From Knoellia sp031844405 (lineage in GTDB: Bacteria > Actinomycetota > Actinomycetes > Actinomycetales > Dermatophilaceae): 64,000 nt of DNA. Shown here piece by piece: positions 8,389 to 16,444 of the stretch; position 1 is the first letter of the stretch, and each line of letters starts with the position of its first letter. A program made the translations under genes and the position numbers. The stretch covers positions 124,001 to 188,000 of the forward strand of contig JAUZVC010000002.1 of NCBI GenBank assembly GCA_031844405.1, written 5' to 3'. Below the pieces are notes generated by a model, which had not been told where the DNA came from, did not search any database, and saw only the letters and a program-made list of their open reading frames with translations.

Positions 8389-9312
8389 TCAGCCGAGCAG
8401 GCCCGCGATGAGCAGGATGACCGGGACCGAGCCCATGGTCGTGATGAGGATCGTGTCCCGCGCGAGGACCGTCCCCCGGTCGTAGCGCGTGGCGTGGACG
8501 AAGATGTTCTGCGCGGTGGGCAGGGCCGACGTCACGACGACCGCGAGGAGCGCGTGACCGTCGACGCCGAGCGCGAAGTGCGCCACGGCATAAGCGACGA
8601 AGGGCTGGACCACGAGCTTGAGGAGCGAGGTCGTCGCGAGCTCGCCGACCGACCCGGCGGCCCCGAGACCCGGACCGAGGCGCAGCGCGATGCCGTAGGC
8701 GATGAGCATCGCCGGGACCGCGACGTTGCCGAGGAGCTCGAGCGGGTTGCCGACGAACTCCGGCAGCGTCCACCCGGTGAGCGAGAGCAGCACGCCGATG
8801 AGCGAGCCGACCGTGAGCGGGTTGCGGAACGGCCGGCTCACGAGGTGCGCGAACGACGGGGAGCGCCCGAGGGCGTCGGTGTCGAGCAGCGCGAGCGCGA
8901 TCGGCTGGAGCACGAGGAGCTGGAGGAGCAGGGTCGGCGCAACGAGCGCGGCGTCACCGAGGACGTAGCTCGCCACGGGGATCCCCAGGTTGCCCGCATT
9001 GACGTATGCCGCCGAGAGGGCTCCGATGGTCGCGTCACCGAGGCGTCGGTGCCAGAGGAAGCGGGCGCCGGCGGCATAGATGGCGACCGGGACGAGGACG
9101 GCGACAGTCGTGGCGACGAGGTTGGCGGAGAGGACGTCGTGAACGTCGGCCCGGCTGAGCGTCATGACCATGAGGGCGGGGGAGCCGACGAAGAAGGCGA
9201 TCTGCGAGAGCACCCGCTGCGCGGTGAGGTCGACGATCCGCAGGTGGGCGAGGAGGGCGCCGACGGCGATGACCACGCCGATCGTCGCGAACCCCGTGAA
9301 GACTCCCTGCAC
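8389..9312 (-). CDS. AEC (auxin efflux carrier) family transporter
   Basis: A 307-residue membrane transporter with about ten hydrophobic segments. It has the AEC layout: an N-terminal bundle (FATIGVVIAVGALLA), a central YVNAGNLGIPVASYVLGD stretch typical of the family, and a C-terminal repeat (VTSALPTAQNIFVHATRYDRG). Members export or import carboxylates or other organic acids; the substrate is unknown. The start is GTG at 9312, six bases after TAGCCT, suggesting a leaderless transcript. Confidence 0.85.
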   Translation of the reverse strand: MQGVFTGFATIGVVIAVGALLAHLRIVDLTAQRVLSQIAFFVGSPALMVMTLSRADVHDVLSANLVATTVAVLVPVAIYAAGARFLWHRRLGDATIGALSAAYVNAGNLGIPVASYVLGDAALVAPTLLLQLLVLQPIALALLDTDALGRSPSFAHLVSRPFRNPLTVGSLIGVLLSLTGWTLPEFVGNPLELLGNVAVPAMLIAYGIALRLGPGLGAAGSVGELATTSLLKLVVQPFVAYAVAHFALGVDGHALLAVVVTSALPTAQNIFVHATRYDRGTVLARDTILITTMGSVPVILLIAGLLG

Positions 9313-9535
9313 CCGGCAAGGCTAGGTCGGGTGAGGTGACCCGCGCCGACCCGTCTCGATCGGGGGTCGGGGCGATCGGGTCACGGCCGGAGGCCGGGCG
9401 GGTCAGCCGCCGTTGGCCTGATCTGGCGGTACCGGCAGAGGTCGGGGGTTTTCCATACTCCGGGGAGGGGCAGTGCAGGGACTCGTCGACGCGCGGGTGC
9501 GAAGGGCACCGACCCCGCACGAGAGGAGAACGACC
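9313..9535. other. Intergenic region between divergent genes
   Basis: Holds the leaderless promoter of the AEC gene on the left and a likely promoter for the small secreted protein on the right (CATACT near 9455 is a candidate -10). GAGGAGA just before 9536 is a good ribosome binding site. No gene is seen. Confidence 0.4.
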
Positions 9536-9904
9536 ATGGACGCAGCCACACCTCTGCGGCGCTCCGCCGCGACACTCACGCTGGCCGTCACGGCGGGGAT
9601 CGCACCCGCCGCGGCGTCCGCGGACTCACCACCGGGATCGTGGACGAACGAGAGGATCCTCGTCTGCGACGGCGTGGAGGTCCGGACCTTCCTCACACCG
9701 GCAGGCTTCGGGACTCCCTTCCACGTCGCGGGCAGCCCGGACGTCATCATCCCCAAGCACGTCGAGGTCGTCTTCGAGGCCGGCGCGGACCCGGTCGTCA
9801 CCCTTGACGTCCCCGGGTTCGACGTGACCGGCCCGAACGCGACGAGGTGCGGCTACGTCGACCCGGCCGGTCTCGTCGTGGACTTCGTCGGGCTGAGGAC
9901 CTGA
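9536..9904 (+). CDS. Small secreted hypothetical protein
   Basis: A 122-residue protein with an N-terminal signal peptide of about 30 residues (ATLTLAVTAGIAPAAASA). The mature part is about 90 residues and beta-rich in appearance (RILVCDGVEVRTFLTP, HVEVVFEAGADPVVTLDVPG), with two cysteines (LVCDG and TRCGY) that could form a disulphide. ATG 9536 is preceded by GAGGAGAA at good spacing and gives the signal peptide at the very start. I recognise no family; extracellular location is the only inference. Confidence 0.7.
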   Translation: MDAATPLRRSAATLTLAVTAGIAPAAASADSPPGSWTNERILVCDGVEVRTFLTPAGFGTPFHVAGSPDVIIPKHVEVVFEAGADPVVTLDVPGFDVTGPNATRCGYVDPAGLVVDFVGLRT

Positions 9905-9931
9905 GCCGCCGCGCCTGGTCGGTTCGCGGCG

Positions 9932-11851
9932 TCAGCCGCCGGGGCGGAGCACCGGTCCGAGCGTGTCGAGGACGGAGGCGTCCTCGATCGTGCCCGGCAC
10001 GGTCGGCGTGCGGCCGTCGGCGATCTCGCGCATCGTCTTGCGCAGGATCTTGCCCGAACGCGTCTTGGGCAGCGCCGTGACGATGTCGACCTGACGCAGT
10101 GCGGCGACCGCCCCGACCTCGTCCCGCACGCGCTGGACGAGCTCGCGGCGGATCCGCTCCCCGGCCTCGCCCGAGCCGTCGACGCCGCCCTTGAGGACGA
10201 CGAGCCCGCGCGGGAGCTGGCCCTTGAGCTCGTCGGCGACGCCGATGACGGCGCACTCGGCGACGTCGGGGTGTCCGGCGAGCGCGGCCTCGATCGACCC
10301 GGTCGAGAGCCGGTGGCCCGCGACGTTGAGGACGTCGTCGGTGCGGCCCATGACGAAGAGGTAGCCGTCCTCGTCGACGAGCCCGCCGTCCCCGGTGGCG
10401 TAGAAGCCGGGGTAGGTCGACAGGTAGCCGTCGACGTAGCGCTGGTCGTCCCCCCACAACGTCACGAGCGTCCCTGGCGGCAGCGGCAGCCGGATCGCGA
10501 TGGCCCCCTCCTCGCCCGCCGGCAGCTCGGCACCGGTCTCGTCGAGGATCGACACGGCATACCCCGGCATGGGGACGGAGGGGGAGCCCGCCTTGATCGG
10601 CATCGGTGCGAGGCCACGCGGGTTCGCCGCGATGGGCCACCCGGTCTCGGTCTGCCACCAGTTGTCGACGACGGGCACGCCGAGCGTCGAGCTCGCCCAC
10701 TCGTAGGTGTCCGGGTCGAGCCGCTCGCCCGCGAGGAAGACGGTCTCGAGCGAGGAGATGTCGTGCTCGCGCAGCAGCTCGCCGCGGGGGTCGTCGCGCT
10801 TGATCGCGCGGTATGCCGTGGGGGCAGTGAACATCGCCTTGACCCCGTGCTCGGCGATGACCCGCCAGAACGCCCCCGCGTCGGGGGTGCCGACCGGCTT
10901 GCCCTCGTAGAGCACGGTCGTCGCACCGGTGAGCAGGGGCGCGTAGACGATGTAGGAGTGGCCGACGACCCAGCCGACGTCGCTCGCCGTGAACCACACG
11001 TCGCCGGGCCCGATGCCGTAGACGTTGGTCATCGACCACCGCAACGCGACGGCGTGGCCGCCGTTGTCGCGGACGATGCCCTTGGGCCGACCGGTCGTGC
11101 CGGAGGTGTAGAGCACGTAGAGCGGGTCGGTCGCCGCCACCTCGACGCACTCGGCCGGCTCGGCATCGGCGACGAGCTCGTCCCAGTCCATCTCCTCCCA
11201 GTCGGTGTCGCGCTCACCGACGGCGGCACGAGCCTGCTCGCGCTGGAGGACAATGACGGACTCGGGCTTGTGGCTGCTCCGGTCGAGGGCGGCGTCGAGC
11301 ATCGGCTTGTACTCGACGATCCGGCTCGGCTCGATGCCGCAGCTCGCGGCCACGACGACCTTGGGCTCGGCGTCCTCGATCCGGGCGGCGAGCTCGGCCG
11401 GTGCGAACCCGCCGAAGACGACCGAGTGGACCGCGCCGAGGCGGGCGCAGGCCAGCATCGCGACGACGGCCTCGGGCACCATCGGCATGTAGACGACGAC
11501 CCGGTCGCCCTTCTCCACGCCCAGGCTCGCCAACGCACCGGCGAAGGTCGCCACGCGAGCCAGCAGGCCGGCATACGTGATCGTCTCCTTCGTCCCCGTG
11601 ACCGGGCTGTCGTGGATGATCGCGGGCTGTTCGCCGCGGCCGTCGCGCACGTACCGGTCGAGCGCGTTGAAGCAGGTGTTGAGCGTGGCGCCGGGGAACC
11701 AGCGGTAGAGCGGGGCGCCCGTGTCGTCGAGGACCGTGGTCGGCCCGGTGAGCCAGTCGATGCCGCCGGCGGCCGCGCGCCAGAAGGTCTCGGGGTCCTC
11801 GAGGGACTGCGCGTATGCCGTGCGGTAGGCGTCGGTGCTCATGGCGCCCAT
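9932..11851 (-). CDS. prpE: Propionyl-CoA synthetase-like acyl-CoA synthetase
   Basis: A 639-residue adenylate-forming enzyme that should activate a short-chain acid, probably propionate, to its CoA ester. Motifs in order: AFNALDRYV region near the start, VYMPMVPEAV, HSVVFGGFAPAEL, LYVLYTSGTTGRPKGI (ATP-binding P-loop), VVGHSYIVYAPL, VDNWWQTETGWPI, YATGDGGLVDEDGY, MGRTDDVLNVAGHRLSTG and TRSGKILRKTMREI (catalytic Lys near the end, the usual acetylation site). The LPxPPG stretch (LPLPPGTLVTLWGDD) is typical of PrpE rather than Acs. ATG 11851 has GAGGA eight bases upstream; longer reading frames would run into the tRNA-Ser gene. A second, clear acetyl-CoA synthetase lies at 59.8-61.8 kb. Confidence 0.82.
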   Translation of the reverse strand: MGAMSTDAYRTAYAQSLEDPETFWRAAAGGIDWLTGPTTVLDDTGAPLYRWFPGATLNTCFNALDRYVRDGRGEQPAIIHDSPVTGTKETITYAGLLARVATFAGALASLGVEKGDRVVVYMPMVPEAVVAMLACARLGAVHSVVFGGFAPAELAARIEDAEPKVVVAASCGIEPSRIVEYKPMLDAALDRSSHKPESVIVLQREQARAAVGERDTDWEEMDWDELVADAEPAECVEVAATDPLYVLYTSGTTGRPKGIVRDNGGHAVALRWSMTNVYGIGPGDVWFTASDVGWVVGHSYIVYAPLLTGATTVLYEGKPVGTPDAGAFWRVIAEHGVKAMFTAPTAYRAIKRDDPRGELLREHDISSLETVFLAGERLDPDTYEWASSTLGVPVVDNWWQTETGWPIAANPRGLAPMPIKAGSPSVPMPGYAVSILDETGAELPAGEEGAIAIRLPLPPGTLVTLWGDDQRYVDGYLSTYPGFYATGDGGLVDEDGYLFVMGRTDDVLNVAGHRLSTGSIEAALAGHPDVAECAVIGVADELKGQLPRGLVVLKGGVDGSGEAGERIRRELVQRVRDEVGAVAALRQVDIVTALPKTRSGKILRKTMREIADGRTPTVPGTIEDASVLDTLGPVLRPGG

Positions 11852-11967
11852 CGTCGTGGTCCTCGAGGGGGCGCGACCAGTGGTTCGACGAGCGGCGAGA
11901 CGAGCGGTTGCGGCGCTGCGACGAGCGGATTTCGTCGGCGTTCGGCGCTCGGGTAACCTCCTCCGTT

Positions 11968-12055
11968 GGAGGATTCGCATAGTGGCCTAGTGCGCACGCT
12001 TGGAAAGCGTGTTGGGTTAACGCCCTCAGGGGTTCGAATCCCCTATCCTCCGCCA
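11968..12055 (+). tRNA. tRNA-Ser (GGA anticodon), CCA encoded
   Basis: The acceptor arms GGAGGAT and ATCCTCC pair, the anticodon loop reads CTTGGAAAG giving GGA for serine, a long variable arm follows as expected for tRNA-Ser, the T loop is GGGGTTCGAATCCCC, and CCA is encoded at 12053-12055. Confidence 0.95.
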
Positions 12056-12060
12056 GTTCG

Positions 12061-12092
12061 AAGGGCCCCGACCGTCGTGTCGGGGCCCTTTC
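12061..12092 (+). terminator. Terminator after tRNA-Ser
   Basis: An 11-bp perfect stem (AAGGGCCCCGA at 12061-12071 with TCGGGGCCCTT at 12080-12090), an 8-base loop and a short T/C tail, starting six bases after the tRNA. Confidence 0.85.
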
Positions 12093-12108
12093 GCATGACC
12101 GGGCATGG

Positions 12109-12180
12109 TGCGCGGCAAAGGGCGCCGGCGTCGGGGGGCACGAGCGTGGAGTGTCGGCGTGGCGTGCCGTTTGCCGCGCA
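12109..12180. repeat. Interspersed inverted repeat, TGCGCGGCAAA family (copy 1)
   Basis: TGCGCGGCAAA at 12109-12119 and TTTGCCGCGCA at 12170-12180 are exact inverted repeats separated by 50 bases. Similar copies lie at 51750-51829 and 52797-52865. Confidence 0.6.
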
Positions 12181-12210
12181 GGGCGCCCGCCCGGGTGGGA
12201 GCATCACCCC

Positions 12211-12981
12211 ATGACGGTCGGGGTGGGGGAGACGGAGCGCACGGCCGAGCCCGAGGGTGCGCTCGCGCGACCGGTGCTGCGTCGGGTCCTCGCCGCCCTC
12301 GTCATCGCGTCCTGGGTCGCCTGGGCGGTGCCGTCGTGGATGTCGAGCCTGCACGAGGTCCGTCCCCACGAGTTCGTCGCCGACGTCAAGTCCGGGCGGG
12401 TGACCGGCTACCAGGTCGTCGCCAACGTCCGACCCGACGTCCTGGACTTCTTCGCCCTCGGGTCCGCCTGGTACGCCGACGTCCCGGCTGCCGACGAGCT
12501 CGGACGGCCCACGGACGGACCGCCGCGAGAGCTGATCTACACCGTCGACGGCGGGACCCGCGTGCGCTGGCTTCCCGAGACCCCGCCGGTCGTGGGCGAG
12601 CTCGACCCGTTCGCCGCGCTCTCCGGCTCGGGCGCGAAGCCGTTCACTCCCGAGACGTACCCGCCCAGCCGCGACTGGGCGGCCTTCCCCGCGCTGCTCG
12701 GGCTCGGCATCGCGCTCTTCTCGATCGTCACGCTGCCGCCCACCCTCGGCACCCGACCGTTCTGGTTCCTCACCGGCACCGTGGGCATGGGGCTGGGGAT
12801 CCTCGCGTATGCCGTCGCCGAGCTCTGGTGGCGCCGCCCACCCTCCATGGTGGCTGGAACACGAGGGGACGACAGCGTCTACGTCGGGGACGGGGCCGGT
12901 CGGCTGCGCGGGTGGCACGGAGTCGGCGTCGCTCTCGTCGGCGGGCTCGTCGTCGCCGCGGTGCGCGCCGCCATCACCTGA
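12211..12981 (+). CDS. Membrane protein of unknown function
   Basis: A 256-residue protein I do not recognise. A hydrophobic segment near residues 23-45 (VLAALVIASWVAWAVPSW) is followed by an extracellular-looking region of about 110 residues with HEFVADVKSGRVTGYQVV, WYADVPAADELGRP and VRWLPETPP, then further membrane segments near residues 150-175, 185-205 and 232-250. The start ATG 12211 has GTGGGAG about ten bases upstream; longer frames would overlap the repeat at 12109-12180. It stands alone between tRNA-Ser and the wall-recycling cluster. Confidence 0.65.
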   Translation: MTVGVGETERTAEPEGALARPVLRRVLAALVIASWVAWAVPSWMSSLHEVRPHEFVADVKSGRVTGYQVVANVRPDVLDFFALGSAWYADVPAADELGRPTDGPPRELIYTVDGGTRVRWLPETPPVVGELDPFAALSGSGAKPFTPETYPPSRDWAAFPALLGLGIALFSIVTLPPTLGTRPFWFLTGTVGMGLGILAYAVAELWWRRPPSMVAGTRGDDSVYVGDGAGRLRGWHGVGVALVGGLVVAAVRAAIT

Positions 12982-13130
12982 CCGACCCCAGGCCCCAGGC
13001 CCCTGGTCGAGCGAGCCACATCTCGGCGAGCCGACCAGCGATGGCTGCATCGGTCGCCGATTTCTGGCTCGCTGGTCGATTGGTGGGTGGCGGGTCACGA
13101 GCGATCCCGAAAGTGACCGGTCCGTAACTG

Positions 13131-13159
13131 TTGCGGATGTCCGGACGTGTGGCTAAGTT
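13131..13159 (+). promoter_or_regulatory. Probable promoter of nagZ
   Basis: TTGCGG (13131-13136) and TAAGTT (13154-13159) are separated by exactly 17 bases, a normal spacing for the housekeeping sigma factor. The transcript would begin near 13166 and have a leader of about 58 bases. Confidence 0.65.
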
Positions 13160-13179
13160 CCACTGTCAAGACTCAGTGC

Positions 13180-13192
13180 GTGAATCGTTCAC
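13180..13192. promoter_or_regulatory. Candidate operator palindrome before nagZ
   Basis: GTGAATCGTTCAC is a perfect inverted repeat with a 3-base centre, lying just after the predicted transcript start, where a repressor would block. The MurR/RpiR-type regulator encoded in the cluster is the obvious candidate. TTCACAT also occurs just upstream of the murQ promoter (about 19181). Confidence 0.45.
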
Positions 13193-13223
13193 ATCGTCGT
13201 GAGCCCGAGAAACCGGAGATGTC

Positions 13224-15029
13224 ATGTCCCGTCCGCCCGTCACCCGCCGCACCGTGATCGCCTCCGCGGTCGCCGCGACCCTTGCAGCGGGCATCGTCCC
13301 GGTCACCGCTGCGCAGGCCACCGTCCCGCCCGCGCCGCAGGGGTGGGTCGCCTCGACCATCGCCCGGATGACGCTCGAGGAGAAGGTCGGCCAGCTCTTC
13401 GTCCAGCAGGTCTATGGCCAGGACGCCACCACGCCCGACGCCCGCAACCTTCCCCTCTACGGCGTCGCCACCCCCGCCGAGGTGGTGCAGAAGTACCACC
13501 TCGGCGGTGTCATCTACTTCGCGTGGACCGACAGCGTGAAGAACCCGCAGCAGATCGCCGGCCTCTCCAACGGTCTCCAGCAGGCCGCGCTCTCGCAGGA
13601 CTCGAAGGTCAAGGTTCCGCTCGGCATCTCGGTCGACCAGGAGCAGGGCGTCGTCACCCGCATCGGACCGCCCGCCACCCAGTTCCCCGGCTCGATGGCG
13701 CTCGGCGCCGGCCGCTCCGCCGAGGACGCCCGCACCGCCGCCGCGATCACCGGCGAGGAGCTGCGCGCGATGGGCATCAACACGAACTTCGCGCCCGTCG
13801 CCGACGTCAACGTCAACCCGCTCAACCCGGTCATCGGCACCCGCTCGTTCTCGAGCAAGCCCGAGCTCGCCGCCGAGATGGTCGGCGCCCAGGTCACCGG
13901 CTACCAGGAGGACGGCAAGGTCTCCGCGAGCGCCAAGCACTTCCCGGGCCACGGCGACACCGCCACCGACAGCCACGTCGCGTTCCCCGTCATCACGCAC
14001 ACCCGCGAGCAGTGGGAGCAGCTCGACGCCCCGCCGTTCAAGGCGGCGATCGACAAGGGCATCGACATGATCATGACCGCCCACCTCGCCTTCCCGGCGC
14101 TGGACGACTCGGGCGACCCGGCGACCCTGAGCAAGCCGATCCTCACTGGCCTGCTGCGCGAGGAGCTCGGCTACGAAGGCGTCATCATCACCGACGCGCT
14201 CGAGATGCAGGGCGTCCGTGAGCTCTACGGTGACGCCGAGGTGGCCGTCCGTGCCCTCGAGGCCGGTGTCGACCAGCTCCTCATGACCCCCGCGATGGAC
14301 AAGGCCTACGCAGCCGTCATCGACGCGGTCAAGAGCGGCCGCATCAGCAAGCAGGAGCTCGACGCCAAGGTCCGCCGTGTGCTCGAGCTCAAGGTCGAGC
14401 GCGGCGTCATCGCGAAGCCCATGGTCGACGTCGCCGCCCTCGGCTCCGTCGTCGGCACGAGCGAGCACCTCGCGACCGCCGACGCCATCACCAACCGCAC
14501 GACGACCCTCGTCAAGAACGACGCGGGCGTCCTCCCGATGGCGACGAGCGGCAAGAAGGTCCTCGTCACCGGCTACGGCGTGACGACGACTCAGATCCTG
14601 GCCGGCGGCCTCGCCAAGGCGGGCGCAAGCACCACCGTCAACCAGACCGGCACCTCGCCCACCGACGCCCAGATCGCCTCTGCCGTCGCCTCGGCACAGG
14701 GCAAGGACGCCGTCGTCGTGACGACGATGAAGGCCTGGGACACCAACGTCACCGACAAGCGCGCCGGTCAGCAGAAGCTCGTCAAGGCGCTGCAGGACAC
14801 CGGGATCCCGGTGATCGTCGTCGCCACGCGCGACCCCTACGACATCGCCTATCTGCCCGGCACCGCGACCTACCTCTCGACCTACTCCTACAGCCCCGTC
14901 GCCATCGAGGCCGCGGCCCGCGTCATCTCCGGCGCGGTCGCACCGACGGGCAAGCTCCCCGTCGACATCCCGGCCAAGGGCGCGCCGAGCACGGTGCTCT
15001 ACCCCTTCGGCCACGGCCTCACCTACTGA
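13224..15029 (+). CDS. nagZ: Exported beta-N-acetylglucosaminidase, glycoside hydrolase family 3
   Basis: A 601-residue GH3 enzyme that should remove terminal GlcNAc from muropeptides or wall fragments outside the cell. Residues 1 to about 32 form a signal peptide with an Arg-Arg pair (VTRRTVIASAVAATLAAG, then AQA). The catalytic domain has GGVIYFAWT, PLGISVDQEQGVVTR, NTNFAPVADVN and the NagZ signature KHFPGHGDT, whose His-Asp dyad acts as acid/base; ITDALEMQGV holds the nucleophile Asp. A C-terminal domain of about 200 residues follows (VLVTGYGVTT, VATRDPYDIAYLP), as in Bacillus NagZ. First gene of the wall-sugar recovery cluster. Confidence 0.92.
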   Translation: MSRPPVTRRTVIASAVAATLAAGIVPVTAAQATVPPAPQGWVASTIARMTLEEKVGQLFVQQVYGQDATTPDARNLPLYGVATPAEVVQKYHLGGVIYFAWTDSVKNPQQIAGLSNGLQQAALSQDSKVKVPLGISVDQEQGVVTRIGPPATQFPGSMALGAGRSAEDARTAAAITGEELRAMGINTNFAPVADVNVNPLNPVIGTRSFSSKPELAAEMVGAQVTGYQEDGKVSASAKHFPGHGDTATDSHVAFPVITHTREQWEQLDAPPFKAAIDKGIDMIMTAHLAFPALDDSGDPATLSKPILTGLLREELGYEGVIITDALEMQGVRELYGDAEVAVRALEAGVDQLLMTPAMDKAYAAVIDAVKSGRISKQELDAKVRRVLELKVERGVIAKPMVDVAALGSVVGTSEHLATADAITNRTTTLVKNDAGVLPMATSGKKVLVTGYGVTTTQILAGGLAKAGASTTVNQTGTSPTDAQIASAVASAQGKDAVVVTTMKAWDTNVTDKRAGQQKLVKALQDTGIPVIVVATRDPYDIAYLPGTATYLSTYSYSPVAIEAAARVISGAVAPTGKLPVDIPAKGAPSTVLYPFGHGLTY

Positions 15030-15042
15030 AACCACACACGAA

Positions 15043-15098
15043 CCGGCCTCGTGTGCCCCAGCGGAAGCCAGACGTTCCGCTGAGGCACACGAGGCAGG
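15043..15098. repeat. Hairpin in the nagZ-namZ gap
   Basis: GCCTCGTGTGCC and CCAGCGGAA on the left pair with TTCCGCTG and AGGCACACGAGGC on the right, giving a long, slightly interrupted stem with a loop of about 8 bases. It occupies more than half of the 89-base gap, so it could be a processing or partial-termination site that lowers expression of downstream genes. Confidence 0.6.
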
Positions 15099-15118
15099 CT
15101 GAAACGGAGAACGGACCC

Positions 15119-16444
15119 ATGACTGCACCCAACCGCCGCCAGCTCCTCACGGGCGGGGCCGGGCTCGCCGGAGCCGCCGCCCTCGCCCTCGGTGCCTCGC
15201 CCGCGAGCGCCGCGCCCACGGCATACGCCGCCTCCAACGACCCCGCACGCAAGGTGACGCCCGGCGCGGACGTCGCCGCGGCGTCCGGCTGGTCGGTCCT
15301 CAAGGGCCGCAAGGTCGGCATCATCACGAACCCGACCGGCATCCTGCTCAACCTGCGCAGCATCGTCGACGAGATGCACGACTCGGGCGCGGTCGACATC
15401 AAGGGCGTCTTCGGACCCGAGCACGGCTTCCGTGGGACCGCGCAGGCCGGTGAGGCCGAGGACACCTACGTCGACGAGCGCACCGGGCTCACGGTCTACG
15501 ACGCCTACGGCGCGAACACCGCGAAGTTCGCCTCGATGTTCCGGGCGGCCGGTGTCGACACCGTCGTCTTCGACATCCAGGACGTCGGCGCGCGGTTCTA
15601 CACCTACATCTGGACGATGTACACGGCGATGAAGGCCGCGGTCGAGACCGGCGCGTCGTTCGTCGTGCTCGACCGCCCCAACCCCATCGGCGGCACGGCC
15701 TACGGGCCGATGATGACCGAGCCGTGGACGTCCGGCGTCGGCGCCGAGGCGATCGTCCAGGCGCACGGCATGACGGTCGGCGAGCTCGCCCGCTTCCTCA
15801 ACGTCGAGATCCTGCCGACCGACACCGGTGGTCGTCGCCTTCCCGAGATCGAGGTCGTCGAGGTCAAGGGCTGGCGCCGGGACGTGACGTATGCCGGCAC
15901 CGGCCTTCCCTGGGTCATGCCGAGTCCCAACATGCCAACCCCTGACACCGCGCTCGTCTACCCGGGCACCGGCATGTTCGAGGGCACGAACCTCTCCGAG
16001 GGGCGTGGCACGACGCGTCCGTTCGAGCTCGTCGGTGCCCCCTACGTCGACTACCGCTGGGCCGAGCGGCTCGCCGGTCGTGACGTGGCCGGCGTGGCCT
16101 TCCGCGAGGCCTACTTCACCCCGACCTTCAACAAGCACGTCGGCAAGGTCTGCGGCGGCGTCCAGGTGCACATCACCGACCCGTCGGCGATCGACCCGGT
16201 GCGGGTCGGTGTCGAGATGCTCGTCGCCGCGAAGTCGATCTACTCCGACTTCCAGTGGCGCTACGACTCCTACGACCCGGCGCGGCCCTACTGGATCGAC
16301 AAGCTCACCGGCTCGACCCGGCTGCGCGACCAGATCACCGCCGGCGCCGACGTCGCCACGGTCATGGGGGCGTGGAAGGACGAGCTCGCAAGGTTCGACG
16401 CCGCCCGCCAGCCCTACCTCATCTACGGCGGCCCGGCCCGATGA
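15119..16444 (+). CDS. namZ: Exported exo-beta-N-acetylmuramidase (DUF1343 family)
   Basis: A 441-residue exported protein of the DUF1343 family, characterised in Bacillus subtilis as the NamZ exo-N-acetylmuramidase that frees MurNAc from glycan ends. Residues 1 to about 32 are a Tat-like signal (NRRQLLTGGAGLAGAAALAL ending ASA). Conserved pieces include KVGIITNPTGI, GVFGPEHGFRG, DVGARFYTYIWTM, LDRPNPIGG, PSPNMPT, YPGTGMFEGTNLSEGRGTT and CGGVQVHITD. ATG 15119 follows GGAGAACGGACCC and gives the signal peptide directly. It sits between nagZ and the AmiE-like gene, with which it shares an ATGA overlap. Confidence 0.92.
   Translation: MTAPNRRQLLTGGAGLAGAAALALGASPASAAPTAYAASNDPARKVTPGADVAAASGWSVLKGRKVGIITNPTGILLNLRSIVDEMHDSGAVDIKGVFGPEHGFRGTAQAGEAEDTYVDERTGLTVYDAYGANTAKFASMFRAAGVDTVVFDIQDVGARFYTYIWTMYTAMKAAVETGASFVVLDRPNPIGGTAYGPMMTEPWTSGVGAEAIVQAHGMTVGELARFLNVEILPTDTGGRRLPEIEVVEVKGWRRDVTYAGTGLPWVMPSPNMPTPDTALVYPGTGMFEGTNLSEGRGTTRPFELVGAPYVDYRWAERLAGRDVAGVAFREAYFTPTFNKHVGKVCGGVQVHITDPSAIDPVRVGVEMLVAAKSIYSDFQWRYDSYDPARPYWIDKLTGSTRLRDQITAGADVATVMGAWKDELARFDAARQPYLIYGGPAR

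Larger units (their letters stand above)
12982..13223. other. Intergenic region upstream of nagZ
   Basis: No gene is seen. The left part (about 13006-13080) is an imperfect inverted repeat built from GGTCGAGCGAGCCA and TGGCTCGCTGGTCG. The right part holds the nagZ promoter and a palindrome described separately. Confidence 0.5.

Noticed and set aside
11852..11980. N-terminal extension of the PrpE-like protein to 11980
   Set aside because: It would overlap the tRNA-Ser gene on the other strand and is Arg-rich without resemblance to the family; the ribosome site points to ATG 11851.
12982..13100. Small RNA gene before nagZ
   Set aside because: The imperfect palindrome could fold, but there is no promoter and no terminator tail; it looks like degraded interspersed repeat.
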